Assembly (NCBI RefSeq): GCF_003062295.1
Contig: NZ_PYCN01000003.1
Coordinates: forward strand, 310,001 to 374,000
DNA: 64,000 nucleotides
Direction of reading: 5' to 3'
Source: Bradyrhizobium algeriense
GTDB taxonomy: Bacteria > Pseudomonadota > Alphaproteobacteria > Rhizobiales > Xanthobacteraceae
A program made the translations under genes and the position numbers. This document shows positions 35,914 to 44,519 of the stretch, in pieces (position 1 is the stretch's first letter; each line of letters starts with the position of its first letter). The notes beneath the pieces were generated by a model. The model ran no database searches. It had not been told where the DNA came from and saw only the letters and a list, made by a program, of their open reading frames with translations.

Positions 35914-36306
35914 GAAGACCTCCCGCGCTGCAGGATGAGACTTGCCCCCGAGGAAACTTACAACCTAAAGCCGAGATTGCATGTGAAACGGCTCACACTT
36001 CGGCTGCGATTGATCGATGGGATCTTTTGGTGAATTCGCGGCTCGTTGGAAAATACGTGCGCACCTATCACCGCCGCACCATCGCGTCAGCTATTTCTGT
36101 CACCCAAAGGAACACCTGCGTCTCAAATTCGAGCCGCTTGAAATGACTTCATATCTGGTCGACTACAAGGCCTGCTTCCGTTGTGACTCGCAGCGATCGA
36201 CGACGAGAGATTGTTGTGGCGCGCGACGGAGCATACGCGGATCTACGATAAACCTTCTTCGCATCGGCAGTTGTGGCGCAATCAGCCTAAACGTCGATTT
36301 CTCGCG
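35914..36306. other. Intergenic stretch without a recognisable gene
   Basis: I see no frame with family resemblance and no structured repeat in this stretch between the GMC-DUF1080 gene and the CusF fragment. Confidence 0.5.
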
Positions 36307-36438
36307 TCACTGCTCGCCAAGCTTTGTGATCGTCATTGCTCCATTCATCTCCGAAGCGGAAAAGACGACTTCGTCTCCTGGTCGCACCGCATCAAACAGA
36401 AGCCCATCCTGCACTTTGAACTGTTCGACACTGCCGTA
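36307..36438 (-). pseudogene. C-terminal fragment of a CusF-like copper-binding protein
   Basis: The last 43 codons read YGSVEQFKVQDGLLFDAVRPG followed by DEVVFSASEMNGAMTITKLG. This is the second half of the CusF/EfeX-type small barrel, matching the usual VKDPAMLEGLKPGDKVRF pattern. The N-terminal half with the Met/His copper ligands is missing, and the frame upstream is unrelated. Confidence 0.5.
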
Positions 36439-36478
36439 AGATGTCGCCCGGCCAAACCTTCGCGCTGCCTTCGCTGAT

Positions 36479-36635
36479 GACCGATCTTGGCCCGACGGAG
36501 CCGGCAATCGATTGGGTGCTGGCGTGCTCCCTTGTCGCAATCGCGATTGCAGCCGCGAGCATCGGCGTGTCTTCAACCACAGCTCGGCTTCTGCGAGAGC
36601 CGGCTGCAGCGACTCTATCGGAGGCGAGCCCGTGA
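36479..36635 (+). pseudogene. Possible C-terminal fragment of an ABC exporter permease
   Basis: A 51-codon frame has one membrane helix, DWVLACSLVAIAIAAASIGV, followed by SSTTARLLREPAAATLSEA. That is the shape of the end of a MacB/FtsX-type permease. Its stop overlaps the GTG start of the ABC ATPase fragment (GTGA), as in a real operon. The assignment rests mainly on this pairing. Confidence 0.35.
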
Positions 36636-36780
36636 ATAAGGCATTTGTGTCCGTGCGTTCCGTTTCGAAGACATATCGTAGCGACCGCGCCACAGTTGGC
36701 GCATTGCGCGAAGCCTCACTTGAGATTGAAAAGGCGAGTTCGTTCGGCTAAGCGGTCCATCCGGTTCAGGCAAAACGACG
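36632..36780 (+). pseudogene. Frameshifted N-terminal fragment of a MacB/LolD-type ABC ATPase
   Basis: From GTG 36632 the frame reads NKAFVSVRSVSKTYRSDRAT and GALREASLEIEKA. Near 36735 the homologous frame shifts by one base and gives KGEFVRLSGPSGSGKTT, an intact Walker A. Homology then stops abruptly. Everything after Walker A is lost, so the fragment cannot work. Confidence 0.65.
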
Positions 36781-36900
36781 CAGTTGCCGCAATCAGCGTC
36801 GGATTGCTGACCTTCCAGCGGAACAGCACCGCAAGGGAGATGACGCCGATCGCCGCGGTCACCGCCGCCAAGCGCCTTGCCCATAGCGATAAATTCGGCC
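36767..36900 (-). pseudogene. Possible C-terminal fragment of a ChrA-like transporter
   Basis: The minus-strand frame reads RLAAVTAAIGVISLAVLFRWK followed by VSNPTLIAATASF. It resembles the last two helices of ChrA-family chromate permeases. It ends where the ABC ATPase fragment begins, so two broken genes are joined tail to tail. An intact chrA lies at 38431. Confidence 0.4.
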
Positions 36901-37124
36901 CGAGCGCCAGGATCGGCGTGCCACCGGCTAGCGTATGGCAGTACCGATAAGCGCCAATCAGACTTCTCGTAATCATGACTGCATCCCGCTTAAAGGTCAG
37001 ATGGTGCGTACAGTTGTCCCAATAGATGCGCGAGAGCCCATTCGCCATGTTTCGAAGCGTGATGACGGCCCCCTAAGCGGACGTTGAATTGTGCGCGGGA
37101 CCCTATCGCCTTCTCAGCATCACT

Positions 37125-37556
37125 TCAGTTCTTCACGACGACAACCAGCGGCTTGTCCCTGGCAGCTCTGCTGTGAACGACCAAGGCCTTCACGCTTGCG
37201 CTGGTACTTTCATTGCGGGCGAGATGGACGAGATCGGCCGCGATGATTCCGGCTTCTCCGGCGTTCAGCCGAGTCCCGGCTGCTCCTTCGATTTCGACGA
37301 CAAGGCTTCCTTCGAACACGTGAAGTAATTCCTGCGCACCGGGATGCTTGTGCCATGGAGCGGCCGTGCCGGGTGCGAAGTCGACGACACTGACAATCGT
37401 CTCCTGGACCGTTTCGCCCTGACTTTCCAGGTCTTTTCGGAGGATCTGGGTGAGCTTTGGCGCTGTCTGCGTCTGTGCCCAGGCGATCGTTGGCACATAT
37501 GGCAGCGCTGCTGCCGCTCCAGCGAGGTAGAGCAATTCACGGCGGATCATTTTCAT
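37125..37556 (-). CDS. Secreted cupin-domain protein
   Basis: This 143-residue protein starts MKMIRRELLYLAGAAAALP, a Tat/Sec-type export signal cleaved near IAWAQT. A single cupin barrel follows: WHKHPGAQELLHVFEGSLVVEI gives motif 1 with two His and a Glu, and GEAGIIAADLVHLARN gives motif 2 with a further His. These four residues normally hold a metal. Its function is unknown; such small periplasmic cupins often lie beside oxidative- or metal-stress genes, as here near chrA. Confidence 0.82.
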   Translation of the reverse strand: MKMIRRELLYLAGAAAALPYVPTIAWAQTQTAPKLTQILRKDLESQGETVQETIVSVVDFAPGTAAPWHKHPGAQELLHVFEGSLVVEIEGAAGTRLNAGEAGIIAADLVHLARNESTSASVKALVVHSRAARDKPLVVVVKN

Positions 37557-38210
37557 CTTCTGCCTCTCGGGTTTCTCGGCGGTTATGGTCCCTCGTCTTG
37601 CATTTGCGCTTGGAATACCGAATGAACCCCGTACTCGGGTGTAAATTCCGGGAACCGATTCCCCCAGGCTTTCCCCCTAGTGAACGGGTAAGCGATTTCC
37701 TTAGCAGTCGCTTCGTGGGTAGCGGAAAATCACCAGTTGGACACTAAGGGCCATGCTCCGAGCATGATCACCGCGATAGCTGCGAAAGCTTGCTGGCCTC
37801 GATCATCGCCCTGGCCCTTCCCTTCAGCCGCTTTACGTTTGCGCCAACAGCCGGGCCGCGAGCGGAACGCGGACATTCCGTCGGAGTTACAGGATTGCAG
37901 ACGGACAGCTTCGTCGATGAAAATTCAAATCCGCTTGAGGCCGGTTCTGGCCTGGGCCATAAGCCTGATGGTGGCGGGCGCGATCGCATGGTGGATCGCG
38001 ATGCGATTTCTGGTGCTCACCGATTGACCCGGGCGCGGCCGATTCAACGCGCGGCGAAATGCCGTGCCCCGCTCAGTTCCGCAAACGGCGCACGATCATC
38101 GAGCGCCTGGCACTTGGGACGTCGCCTGCATCGACGCCGAGCGGGAAACTCCGACACGCTGCATGCTTTCGGCCTGAACGAGGGCAAGCAGGAGGGACGC
38201 GACCGATGTT
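37557..38210. other. Mostly non-coding stretch with one possible small membrane ORF
   Basis: Apart from the 36-codon frame at 37917-38027 I find no gene. Several short frames have codon use unlike genes in this window. The stretch lies between decayed genes and chrA and looks like deletion debris. Confidence 0.45.
37917..38027 (+). CDS. Possible small membrane protein
   Basis: A 36-codon frame starts MKIQIRLRPVLAWAISLMVA, continues GAIAWWIAMRF and ends LVLTD. It is positively charged at the N-terminus, then has a single helix. No clear ribosome-binding site and no family are seen. Confidence 0.28.
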   Translation: MKIQIRLRPVLAWAISLMVAGAIAWWIAMRFLVLTD

Positions 38211-38414
38211 TTAGTTGTGCACCGCCAGCCCTCGTTCTTTCGCGGCCTTGTTGAAGTAAGCCGCCGCCATCTGGCTGTTCACCACGCCGTGCAGGCAGAC
38301 GAAAACGATGGTCCTTTCGTCCGCATCATCCGCTCGCAGAGCCGATGACGGCGCCGTCAGGATCGCCAGCAGGACGGCAACCCGGTGTAGGAGGCTCCGA
38401 GAGGCCAACTGCAT
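38211..38414 (-). pseudogene. Truncated exported low-molecular-weight phosphatase / arsenate reductase-like protein
   Basis: The frame has a signal peptide (LLHRVAVLLAILTAPSSALR) followed by RTIVFVCLHGVVNSQMAAAYF, the first strand and P-loop of the LMW-PTPase/ArsC fold. The catalytic loop should be C-x5-R, but here it is CLHGVVN, so the arginine is missing. The protein stops after 67 residues, less than half the fold. It is 16 bases from chrA on the same strand. It could be a short functional peptide, but decay is likelier. Confidence 0.5.
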
Positions 38415-38430
38415 GATTCGCCTGCCTCTC

Positions 38431-39822
38431 TCAAATGAGCCCTGTCAGCCGCAGCAGGATGCCCGCGACACAGGATCCCGCGAGAACAGTCAGCATTCCC
38501 AAGTTGAAGCGGAAGATGGCGGTCGCCGCCGCGATCGACAGGACAAGTGCGGGCACGTCAACCCTCGTCAGCACCGGCGCGTCAAATGAAAGCCCAAAGC
38601 TTTTCACCTCAAAGGTCTGCCTGAACAGCGTGTGCAGGGCAAACCAGATCGACAGATTGAGGATGACGCCGACCACCGCCGCCGTGATGGCTGACAGAGC
38701 GCCGGCAAGCGCCTTGTTGCCGCGCATCCTTTCGATGTACGGTGCGCCGGCGAAGATCCACAGGAAGCATGGCGTGAAGGTCACCCAGGTAGCGAGCAGC
38801 CCGCCGAGCGTCGCGGCCAGCATCGGCGGCAGCCCGCCGGCGTCGCGGAAGGCGGCCATGAAGCCGACGAACTGAACCACCATGATCAGCGGCCCCGGCG
38901 TCGTCTCCGCCATGCCGAGCCCGTCCAGCATCTCGCGGGGCGAGACCCAGTGATAATACTCCGCCGCCTGCTGCGCGACATATGCCAGAACCGCATACGC
39001 CCCGCCGAACGTCACCATCGCCATCTTGCTGAAGAAGATCGCGATCTGGCTGAAGACATTATTCGGTCCGAGACCGATCAGGAGGGCTGCAACCGGGATC
39101 AGCCACAGCGCCAGCCAGATTGCGGTCACGCGCAACGTCCGCGCTGGGTTGGGCTTCACGTGGTCGGGAATCGCCTCACCGAGCATGCTGTCAATAACAG
39201 CCGCGTCCTTGCCGCCACCGTGCTCGATCGCCTCGAATTCCTGCCGGCCAAGCCGCGCACCAATAAAGCCCACGATACCGGCCGCAATGATGATCACCGG
39301 GAACGGCACGGCAAAGAAGAAGATCGCGACGAACGCGATTGCGGCGATCGCAATCATCACCGAATTGCGCAGCGCGCGCTTGCCGACCCGCACCACCGCC
39401 TGGACGACGATGGCGAGCACCGCGGCCTTCAGGCCGAAGAATAGCGCTTCCACGAAACCCACATTGCCATAGGCCGCGTAGATGTAGCTGAGCGCCAGGA
39501 TGGCGATGATGCCCGGCAGGATGAAGAGCCCGCCCGCGACGAGGCCACCGATCGTCCGATGCAGCAACCAGCCGATATAGGTCGCAAGCTGCTGCGCTTC
39601 GGGCCCCGGCAGCAGCATGCAGTAATTCAGCGCGTGCAGGAAGCGGCCCTCTGATATCCAGTTTTTCTCCTCGACAAGGATGCGATGCATCACCGCGATC
39701 TGCCCCGCCGGCCCGCCGAAGCTGAGGATGGCAACACGCAGCCACACGATGAGCGCTTCGCCGAAGGAGATGCCATGCGCATAATCCGGCGCGGCGTTCT
39801 TGCTGGCAGGAACGTCCGTCAT
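38431..39822 (-). CDS. chrA: Chromate transporter ChrA (long-chain CHR family)
   Basis: This inner-membrane CHR-family efflux protein has 463 residues and two homologous halves. Signature blocks are FGGPAGQIAVMHRILVEEK and LLPGPEAQQLATYIGWLLH in the first half. The second half has VTFGGAYAVLAYVAQQA, GLGMAETTPGPLIMVVQFVG and ITAAVVGVILNLSIWFAL. It exports chromate using the proton gradient. It follows a small hypothetical gene by five bases in an operon that begins with a DUF1080-like protein gene. A ChrB-like gene lies 8 kb away on the other strand. Confidence 0.93.
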   Translation of the reverse strand: MTDVPASKNAAPDYAHGISFGEALIVWLRVAILSFGGPAGQIAVMHRILVEEKNWISEGRFLHALNYCMLLPGPEAQQLATYIGWLLHRTIGGLVAGGLFILPGIIAILALSYIYAAYGNVGFVEALFFGLKAAVLAIVVQAVVRVGKRALRNSVMIAIAAIAFVAIFFFAVPFPVIIIAAGIVGFIGARLGRQEFEAIEHGGGKDAAVIDSMLGEAIPDHVKPNPARTLRVTAIWLALWLIPVAALLIGLGPNNVFSQIAIFFSKMAMVTFGGAYAVLAYVAQQAAEYYHWVSPREMLDGLGMAETTPGPLIMVVQFVGFMAAFRDAGGLPPMLAATLGGLLATWVTFTPCFLWIFAGAPYIERMRGNKALAGALSAITAAVVGVILNLSIWFALHTLFRQTFEVKSFGLSFDAPVLTRVDVPALVLSIAAATAIFRFNLGMLTVLAGSCVAGILLRLTGLI

Positions 39823-39826
39823 GGCG

Positions 39827-40018
39827 TCACCTCGTCAATCGGGAGTTCATGCGGGAAAGATTGTCGGATGAGATCGGGATTGCGGCCGACATAATGCGCC
39901 CTTGGTGAGAACCGGACGCGATTCTTGGGCATGTCGCCTCGTGGGGAGATCGCTTCCCCATCCACGCAAACAAGGCCCCATGGTCGAATTTGTCAATGTG
40001 GAAGAAAGCGTTCTCCAT
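39827..40018 (-). CDS. Small protein of unknown function in the chrA operon
   Basis: This 63-residue frame begins MENAFFHIDKFDHGALFAWM with GAGGGAGCGCA directly upstream, a good ribosome-binding site. It fits exactly between the DUF1080-like gene (14 bases away) and chrA (5 bases away). The N-terminal 20 residues look protein-like, while the rest is low in features. It may be the start of a longer gene cut by deletion. Confidence 0.42.
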   Translation of the reverse strand: MENAFFHIDKFDHGALFAWMGKRSPHEATCPRIASGSHQGRIMSAAIPISSDNLSRMNSRLTR

Positions 40019-40031
40019 TGCGCTCCCTCTT

Positions 40032-40754
40032 TTAATCGGCTGCCTTTACCGTGTAGTCGCTGAAATACATGTAGCTATCGGCCTTGGACCACAGGCCGAT
40101 GCGGCCTGACACCGGCTGCGCCAGCGTGTCTTGGAGGTAGAGCTTGCCGTCAAGATAGCCCTCGACCTTGGCGCCATTGATCCGGACCTTGAGCTCGTGC
40201 CACTGCTTGGTCGCGGTCGGCGTATTGCGCACCCATTTGACTGAGGAGCGCTTGCCCTTTTCGAACTTCCACAGCACGAGGTTGTTTTCCAGGCAGTTGG
40301 CGCGAACGGCCAGGTAATCGCCATTCGGCTTCAGATTGAACAGGATGCCGGCGGCCTGATCGATGCGGCCCGATAATCCCTCAAAGCGCACCGTGATCTC
40401 GCCGTTCGTGAAATTGTCAACGTTGGGCACTACTGCATAGGGAAAGTAAGCGAAGGCCTGAACCCGATCGAGAAATTCCGCGTAGCGTTCGCCGTAGAGC
40501 GCGCGCGCCTTGTCGGCGATACCCGCGGATGATTGCCCTTCCTTCCACTGCCGACCGTCGACGGTGAGTACCTTTTTTCCGTTGTCGTTATCGATTCGCC
40601 AGACGCCCACGACCGGCACGAATGACTTCGGGTCGGCCCCGACGGTTTCGCCGGAGAAATCGATGGTTATCGGCTGCGCTGCGAGGCCTGGTAAAGCCAG
40701 TGCCGCGAGACCGATTGCCGGAACAACCCACGCCATCATGTTTCTGTTGTTCAT
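40032..40754 (-). CDS. Exported DUF1080/LamG-like jelly-roll protein
   Basis: This 240-residue protein has an N-terminal signal (MMAWVVPAIGLAALALPGLA, cleaved after AQ). Its beta-sandwich domain is similar to DUF1080 and other concanavalin-like folds: KSFVPVVGVWRIDNDNGKKV, QFAYFPYAV-like strands, GEITVRFEGLSGR, AAGILFNLKPNGDYLAVR and HELKVRINGAKVEGYLDGK. It ends GRIGLWSKADSYMYFSDYTV. The function is unknown; it may bind or cleave a sugar. It overlaps the upstream ABC-2 permease gene by four bases (ATGA), so it belongs to the same transcript. Confidence 0.8.
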   Translation of the reverse strand: MNNRNMMAWVVPAIGLAALALPGLAAQPITIDFSGETVGADPKSFVPVVGVWRIDNDNGKKVLTVDGRQWKEGQSSAGIADKARALYGERYAEFLDRVQAFAYFPYAVVPNVDNFTNGEITVRFEGLSGRIDQAAGILFNLKPNGDYLAVRANCLENNLVLWKFEKGKRSSVKWVRNTPTATKQWHELKVRINGAKVEGYLDGKLYLQDTLAQPVSGRIGLWSKADSYMYFSDYTVKAAD

Positions 40755-42127
40755 GAGGGACCTCCTTCATGCGCGAGAGAGTTGGAAGGGGGACGTCGGA
40801 CCCACCACCAGCAAAGGACAATCACAAGCGGCAGCCCGCCGAAAAACCAGTAAAGTGCGGCGTCGGCGCTGGCGACCAGCGGATAGCCCGGATATTCGCT
40901 GCCAGGCGTGGGTTCGGGAGGAGAAATCCCGGCGAGCGCATAGAGCAGCGGCAAAATTTCCCGGGGACTGGTCGAGCGGCTGACGTCGGATCGATTGCCA
41001 TAGACGTATTCGGCTTCGCCATAGGACTCGTCGGTGCTCCCGCCCGAGAAAGCTTGGCGGCGGCCCGCGAGCGCGACCGATACACTCGGCATGGCGCGCT
41101 CGAGTTTAGCCAGCACGTTGCGTTGCAGGTCGGCATAGCGCGGATCTTCTTGTGCCAGATGCACGGTCACGTGCAATGGAAGGCGCAGCGTGCCGAGCAG
41201 CCGTTGATCAGCAGACGGAAAGGAATTTCGCCTGTCCTCGGTAACGTCGACGGTCGACCTCACCTGCGTCGCGACGCCGAGCATCAGCGCCAGGATTACC
41301 GCGCACGCCAGCGAGCGACGCAGTTTGCCGAGTAGCGGCACGCCGGGCGGCAACCAAACGATCGTGAGCGCAACGAGACCAAGAATCGCGCTAGCGGCGC
41401 GCAGCACGAGGCCACCTGCCAGCAGCCCCTGCTCGAACGGGCGCAGTGTCTGGGTCAGCGACAGCTGTGCCAGCCACGACAGTAACCCGGGATTGCCGGC
41501 GACGGTGAAATCCAGAACCCACGATCCGATCGTGACGGCGAGCGCGATAATCGCGGCGGTAGCTGCACTCTCGGCAATCGATGCCGAGAAAAGCGCGAGC
41601 GCCCCGATCAGCAGACCGTAAAGCAGATGGCCAAAGAGGAGATTTGCGGTCTCGAGCGGGGCCAGGTGGCCGCCCAGAATTGGCCAAAAGACAAGGGTGG
41701 AGAGTGCCGGGACGAAGGCAAGACACCAGGCCGCAAGCACCGCGATGAGCTTGGCAGACACGAGCATGGATAGACGATAGGGCAATTGCACGAGCAGGCG
41801 AAGCGCGCCCGTTTCCTTCTCCTGACCAAGCGCGCGTATGGCAACGAACGGAAACAGCAGGGTCACCGCCACGTAGAACGAGCCAAGCGTGGGCACCAGA
41901 ATGCCGTCCAGCGGCGAGAGGCTGTTTGCGAGGACGGGCGATTGCAGCGCCGCCGTGCTTGCTTCGCTGTAAAGAGAAACAGCTTGAAAAAAGCTGTAGC
42001 CTACCAGCGGGCACAGCAACAGCAACATGGTCCAAAACGCCCGACCATTGGTGATTTCCCGCAGCTCCTTTGCGAGCAGCGGCCACAGCGGCGCGGCGAA
42101 CCGGCCATATGCCTCAGGTGAGCGCAA
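40751..42127 (-). CDS. ABC-2 type transporter permease
   Basis: This multi-helix permease has about 458 residues. A TTG start at 42127 was chosen because GGAGG lies eight bases before it and it overlaps the ATPase stop; no ATG fits. It opens with LLAKELREITNGRAFW, the cytosolic entry helix of ABC-2 permeases, then six helices including RALGQEKETGALRLLVQLPY. A large polar domain (about residues 300-420), with two flanking helices, probably faces the periplasm. It resembles NosY/GldF-type exporters of ABC gene pairs. The cargo is unknown. Confidence 0.78.
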   Translation of the reverse strand: MRSPEAYGRFAAPLWPLLAKELREITNGRAFWTMLLLLCPLVGYSFFQAVSLYSEASTAALQSPVLANSLSPLDGILVPTLGSFYVAVTLLFPFVAIRALGQEKETGALRLLVQLPYRLSMLVSAKLIAVLAAWCLAFVPALSTLVFWPILGGHLAPLETANLLFGHLLYGLLIGALALFSASIAESAATAAIIALAVTIGSWVLDFTVAGNPGLLSWLAQLSLTQTLRPFEQGLLAGGLVLRAASAILGLVALTIVWLPPGVPLLGKLRRSLACAVILALMLGVATQVRSTVDVTEDRRNSFPSADQRLLGTLRLPLHVTVHLAQEDPRYADLQRNVLAKLERAMPSVSVALAGRRQAFSGGSTDESYGEAEYVYGNRSDVSRSTSPREILPLLYALAGISPPEPTPGSEYPGYPLVASADAALYWFFGGLPLVIVLCWWWVRRPPSNSLAHEGGPS

Positions 42128-42854
42128 GAAAGATATCCTCCAGCGAGCCAGCAGGCAGCGAGGCTTGTGTGCGCAATTCGTCGAGTGTGCCGCATCCGCG
42201 AACCCGGCCGCCGGCGAGCAGAACCAAGCGGTCACAGACCCGCTCTGCATCGACCAGCTGATGAACGGCGAGAATGAATGTTCGGCCGTGAGCGGCATGG
42301 TTGCGGAGCACGTCGACTATCTCGCGCGTTTGCCGCAGATCGAAGCCGTCGAATGGCTCATCCATCAGCAACATAGGATGCGGCGCCAGCAGAGCCAGCG
42401 CCAGCAAAAGTCGGCGGTTGTACCCTTTCGATAGCGCATGCACGCGCTTGTGGAGAACGGGCCTTAGCCCCACTGACGTGACCGTGTCTGCGGTTTCTGC
42501 CTTCGATCGCCGGTAGACACCGGCAAAAAACGACACGACCTGGAAGGTCGCCTCGTCGCGATAGGGACGCACGCCATCCGGCAGATAAAAGAGTGCGTTG
42601 CGGCGTTCCGAGGCTGGTAGCGGCTCGCCATGCCAGAAAACGTCTCCGGCTTCAGCGGGAAGGAGGCCGACGAGCGTTTCCAGCAGCGTGGTCTTGCCGG
42701 CACCATTCGGTCCGATAATGCCGACGACCTCGCCCGCGCTCGCAGAGAAAGTTACGCCATCAATGGCACGCTCCTCGCCGTACCATTTCTTCAGATCGAC
42801 GACGCGCAATGGTGGGACCGAGTTCTCGCCCGATGGCACTTCTGCGGAGAGCAT
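42114..42854 (-). CDS. ABC transporter ATP-binding protein (ABC-2 partner)
   Basis: This is the cytosolic ATPase of 246 residues from ATG 42854, which has AGGAG eight bases upstream. Motifs are Walker A GPNGAGKTT, Q-loop-region FYLPDG, signature LSKGYNRRLLLALALL, Walker B MLLMDEPFDGFD and switch His LAVHQLVD. The signature LSKGYNRR is the variant seen in NosF/CcmA-type exporters. The gene overlaps the permease gene by 14 bases. Together with a PepSY protein and a DUF1259 protein upstream it forms one operon. Confidence 0.88.
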   Translation of the reverse strand: MLSAEVPSGENSVPPLRVVDLKKWYGEERAIDGVTFSASAGEVVGIIGPNGAGKTTLLETLVGLLPAEAGDVFWHGEPLPASERRNALFYLPDGVRPYRDEATFQVVSFFAGVYRRSKAETADTVTSVGLRPVLHKRVHALSKGYNRRLLLALALLAPHPMLLMDEPFDGFDLRQTREIVDVLRNHAAHGRTFILAVHQLVDAERVCDRLVLLAGGRVRGCGTLDELRTQASLPAGSLEDIFLALT

Positions 42855-42864
42855 GGAACGGCTC

Positions 42865-43098
42865 CTAGCGCTCCTTGACCTGGCCGCTGCTATCGACGAC
42901 GAGGGACACGTCCTTCCCGTCTTTCGTCGCCTTGACGGACGTGCCTTCGGGGGTGGATTTGATGTCGCGGATTTGCGAATAACCTGCTGATTGCAGCTTG
43001 GCCACAAGCTCCTCTTGGGTCAGGGCATGAGCGGGCGAGAAGGCGCCAGCCATTATAAGACAGCAAAGGACTGCTTGAGAGAAGGCTCGTGCTGACAT
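42865..43098 (-). CDS. Periplasmic PepSY-like small protein
   Basis: This 77-residue exported protein starts at ATG 43098 with AAGGAG upstream. The signal peptide FSQAVLCCLIMAGAFSPAHA is followed by LTQEELVAKLQSAGYSQIRD and then DGKDVSLVVDSSGQVKER. The repeated beta pattern, with a terminal VDxxGxV, is that of PepSY-like domains. Such proteins are thought to modulate proteases or ligands in the periplasm. It is 10 bases from the ABC ATPase gene. Confidence 0.75.
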   Translation of the reverse strand: MSARAFSQAVLCCLIMAGAFSPAHALTQEELVAKLQSAGYSQIRDIKSTPEGTSVKATKDGKDVSLVVDSSGQVKER

Positions 43099-43196
43099 GA
43101 TTTCTACTCCTTCTTGATTGCGAACAGGAGAACTCCTTGGCGGGCGCGCGCGGCCAGCATACCTGTATCTCATGCGAGAACTGGGAAAGCGGGCGC

Positions 43197-44084
43197 CTAG
43201 TTCAACGCGACCGCAGCCTTGTCGAGCGCCGCGCGCAGGCCCCTCGCTAACTTGATCGCATCGTCGTTGGCCCAGAAATGGCAGAAGAACAGCCGCGGCT
43301 GCTCGTCCAGCATGTGGCTGTGCAGCGCGGTTACCTCGATCCCGTTGCTTCGCAACGCCCTGATAACGGGATTGACCTCGTTAGCCGTCAGAACGAAGTC
43401 GCCGGTAATCGCCGCCTTGCCGCTGCCGGTGGGCTGGAAGCCGATGGCCTGGGCGACTCCCATCGGTCCGACCGGTGCGATCTGCATGCCGCCTTCACTG
43501 ATCGGATCGCGGCGCGGTACGGCGAACTGGTAGACGCCGCCATTGTTCTGGCCCGTGGCGCCGATGATCTGGTCGAGTTGCGCCGTGTCGAGATCGATCG
43601 GCGGCGGCGAGCCGGCCGCAGGTGCGGTAAGCGGCGTCTTGCTGGCTAAAAGCGCATCGCGGATGACCGCTGCCATTTTTGCGGGGTCGCCATGACCGCC
43701 GACATGCATGTAGAAGGTCGCGGGACTGGCGCGCAGCACATGATTGTGCACGGCGGTAATCTCAAGCCCGCCTTCAATCAGCTTCAGCATGACTGGATTG
43801 ATCTCGGTCTCCAGCAGCACGAGATCGCCCATTGCCATCACCCCGCCATGGGCTGGCTTGAACGCGACCCAGCCGCCGAGCGCGAGCGCCGGTTTGATCG
43901 CAACGCCGTCGAGCGTGACCGAGAGGTCGGTGCGCGGGAATCCGTAGCGGTGTACGTCGCCGGTCACCGTCGCTTTTCTGCCCATGGCATCATCGACCTT
44001 CTGCCAGTCGATGTCCTGCGACCTTGCCGCTGTACTGAGTGAAACCGCGACGAGCGACGCCGCGAGCCATTTGAGGATGCGCAT
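43197..44084 (-). CDS. Exported DUF1259 (LppY/LpqO-like) protein
   Basis: This 295-residue protein has a signal peptide ending STAARSQD. It contains two copies of the same domain. Both include a conserved LGG/PTG-type strand, MGDLVLLETEINPVMLKLIEG against GDFVLTANEVNPVIRALRSNG, followed by ITAVHNHVL or VTALHSHML and then MHVGGHGDPAKMA or CHFWANDDAIKLA. The first copy keeps HVGGHGD while the second has FWANDD, so the metal-site-like residues differ. The function is unknown. GAAGGAC lies before the ATG. Confidence 0.82.
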   Translation of the reverse strand: MRILKWLAASLVAVSLSTAARSQDIDWQKVDDAMGRKATVTGDVHRYGFPRTDLSVTLDGVAIKPALALGGWVAFKPAHGGVMAMGDLVLLETEINPVMLKLIEGGLEITAVHNHVLRASPATFYMHVGGHGDPAKMAAVIRDALLASKTPLTAPAAGSPPPIDLDTAQLDQIIGATGQNNGGVYQFAVPRRDPISEGGMQIAPVGPMGVAQAIGFQPTGSGKAAITGDFVLTANEVNPVIRALRSNGIEVTALHSHMLDEQPRLFFCHFWANDDAIKLARGLRAALDKAAVALN

Positions 44085-44339
44085 CTATTCGTCCTTCTGG
44101 ATGAGATTGCCGACAGGCTGGACGGCATCAGGCGTGAGCAGGTTACCGCTCGCCTGCATCAAGCTCAGCGCCAGCCAAAACCCTTCGCGAACGCTTTCGG
44201 GGTTGTCGCAATAGACGACGGTTGAATCTACAGTGACGGGATGATGGCCAGGTTGACCGGACGGCGGCACAGCAGCGGTCGCAAGTTCCGTATCGGAGCT
44301 CGCCGTCGCAACCGTTGTGCTTAGGCTTCGTTCGTCCAT
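44085..44339 (-). CDS. Hypothetical protein coupled to the DUF1259 gene
   Basis: This 84-residue frame starts MDERSLSTTVATASSDTELA and ends LLTPDAVQPVGNLIQKDE. Its stop codon directly adjoins the ATG of the DUF1259 gene. The second half (NPESVREGFWLALSLMQASG) could be a helix. I recognise no domain. The tight spacing supports translation; the low-complexity N-terminus lowers confidence. Confidence 0.42.
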   Translation of the reverse strand: MDERSLSTTVATASSDTELATAAVPPSGQPGHHPVTVDSTVVYCDNPESVREGFWLALSLMQASGNLLTPDAVQPVGNLIQKDE

Positions 44340-44519
44340 GCGCAATCTTCTCGACAAAGCGAGTGCTGCGCAGAGCTTGGACGATCATCGTCTGATGGGG
44401 AGTCTGCATATCCCCGCGGCTCTTCTACCGCGGAGTGCGTCGCACGCGCAAGGAATCGGCTGCGGCGGAAATCACAAGGCCGTGCGCATTTTTCCCAGCG
44501 ACAACTGGAACTTTTCGGA

